Assembly (NCBI GenBank): GCA_965276005.1
Contig: OZ254962.1
Location: forward strand, 1,054,001 to 1,118,000
DNA length: 64,000 bases
Reading direction: 5' to 3'
From: G965232465 sp965276005
Lineage (GTDB): Bacteria > Pseudomonadota > Alphaproteobacteria > JAQWUY01
Position 1 is the stretch's first letter. Each line of letters begins with the position of its first letter. The notes below the pieces were generated by a model. That model searched no databases. It saw only the letters and a program-made list of their open reading frames with translations, and was not told where the DNA came from. Shown here one piece after another: positions 63,342-64,000 of this stretch. A program made the position numbers and the translations under genes.

Positions 63342-64000
63342 TGTTACATTATCATATATATCAGGATTGTTTTTCTGATTCACATATGAATGATATTTGG
63401 TCAGAAAAATCTGCCATATCCACTTGGCTAAAAGTGGAAAAAGCATTGGCATTGGCACAATCTAATTTAGGTATTATTCCTGTATCTGCTTATGAAGCCA
63501 TCAACAAAATTACCTATGCAAATTTTGATCAAAGGACCTTGCAACAAGATATGCAGTTCGTTGGTCGCCCAATTGTCGGGCTGATTCAACAGATGCAACA
63601 GATGTTAAAAGAGCATGGAAAATTTGTCCATTATAAGACAACCACCCAAGATATTATTGACACTGCCCTTATGATACAAACACAACACAGTCTGACATAT
63701 ATTACCGAACAGTGTCAAAAAATATGTGCATATCTTGATACCCTGATATACACATATGGACAGACAGATATTATGGGACGCACCAATGGACAACACGCCA
63801 TTCCCATGAAGTTACAGACAAAATTACAGGTGTGGAAATCAGAAATTACCCGCCGATTACAGGTCATACAAGATGTTGAAATCCGTTGCCTATGCGTACA
63901 GATTGGCGGTGCTGTTGGGGAATTATCGGATTATACAGCAAAAGAAAAACATAAACTGAAACAAGAAATGGCAGGCATCTTACACTTACAAACCGCTGAT
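63338..64000 (+). CDS. Fumarase/adenylosuccinate-lyase superfamily enzyme, N-terminal 221 residues (runs off the window)
   Basis: The frame opens at ATGATG (63338/63341), overlapping the tctA stop by 4 bases, and stays open to the end. 'WSEKSAISTWLKVEKALALAQ' is the typical first helix. 'HYKTTTQDIIDTAL' is the catalytic-His region, and 'IMGRTNGQHAIPMKLQTKLQVW' matches 'GRTHGQ-A-P-T' with Asn for His. The general acid/base loop lies outside the window. It is closest in feel to adenylosuccinate lyase or 3-carboxymuconate cycloisomerase. Coupled to tctA, it probably acts on the imported carboxylate. Confidence 0.8.
   Translation, partial: MMLHYHIYQDCFSDSHMNDIWSEKSAISTWLKVEKALALAQSNLGIIPVSAYEAINKITYANFDQRTLQQDMQFVGRPIVGLIQQMQQMLKEHGKFVHYKTTTQDIIDTALMIQTQHSLTYITEQCQKICAYLDTLIYTYGQTDIMGRTNGQHAIPMKLQTKLQVWKSEITRRLQVIQDVEIRCLCVQIGGAVGELSDYTAKEKHKLKQEMAGILHLQTAD

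Noticed and set aside
1..64000. tRNA or rRNA genes
   Set aside because: I looked for tRNA-like cloverleaf ends and rRNA-like blocks by eye and saw none. A dedicated tRNA scan would be decisive.

Overview
This window comes from an AT-rich proteobacterial chromosome or large plasmid. The single-stranded-DNA-binding protein at 35.4-35.9 kb has the N- and C-terminal signatures usual in Alphaproteobacteria, and the DUF2493-type proteins at 1-3.4 kb resemble alphaproteobacterial accessory-plasmid proteins. A low-GC alphaproteobacterium is therefore my best guess, made from sequence feel rather than a search. Many genes are broken and insertion sequences are common (IS1595/ISXO2-like, IS5-like, IS3-like, IS110), which suggests genome decay in a host-associated or recently bottlenecked lineage.

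Layout. 1-3.4 kb: two paralogous genes of an accessory family, one carrying a DUF2493/SLOG domain. 3.6-45.2 kb: a heavily rearranged defence island. From left to right it holds a 1398-residue nuclease-NACHT protein; an hsdM 5' fragment; an Abi_2 (AbiD/F) gene; a KAP NTPase; a second Abi_2 gene; an hsdM 3' fragment in inverted orientation; a HerA fragment; an AAA/DUF4143 ATPase; a WYL protein; a long + strand cluster of SNF2-type helicase, DUF4391, type III-like Mod, darT and darG remnants, Fic and type III-like Res; an AbiE (DUF6088/AbiEii) toxin-antitoxin pair with a ribbon-helix-helix gene; DUF488, ssb and a macrodomain gene; a decayed single-chain (type ISP-like) restriction-modification gene whose target-recognition end is present twice; a DUF3800 gene with a small partner; and a compact TM protein / ImmA-IrrE protease / T4-beta-like (sce7725) module facing sce7726.

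45.3-55.4 kb: an intact eight-gene catabolic operon on the - strand: peptide-type ABC importer (binding protein, two permeases, fused ATPase), a LysR regulator, two DUF917 paralogues and a hydantoinase/oxoprolinase-family ATPase. It looks built to import and degrade a hydantoin- or thiohydantoin-like compound. 55.6-57.7 kb: an IS1595 copy and fragments of a Pif1-like helicase/WYL fusion and of another AAA/DUF4143 protein. 57.7-64 kb: a second catabolic locus with a LysR gene divergent from a Cys-type sulfatase, then a tripartite tricarboxylate transporter (tctC-tctB-tctA) and the start of a fumarase/adenylosuccinate-lyase-superfamily enzyme. A nearly identical 46-bp double dyad lies before the sulfatase and before tctC, as expected of a shared LysR operator.

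Most notable. Each Abi_2 gene is preceded by a promoter-like sequence and a candidate ~60-nt structured RNA that ends in a T-run just before the start codon, suggesting RNA-controlled HEPN toxin modules. The small WYL gene at 17.0 kb appears to be a deletion product of a helicase-WYL fusion still visible in pieces at 56.4-57.2 kb. An 18-G tract lies just upstream of the Mod promoter. A 600-bp target-recognition segment is duplicated around a DUF3800 cassette.
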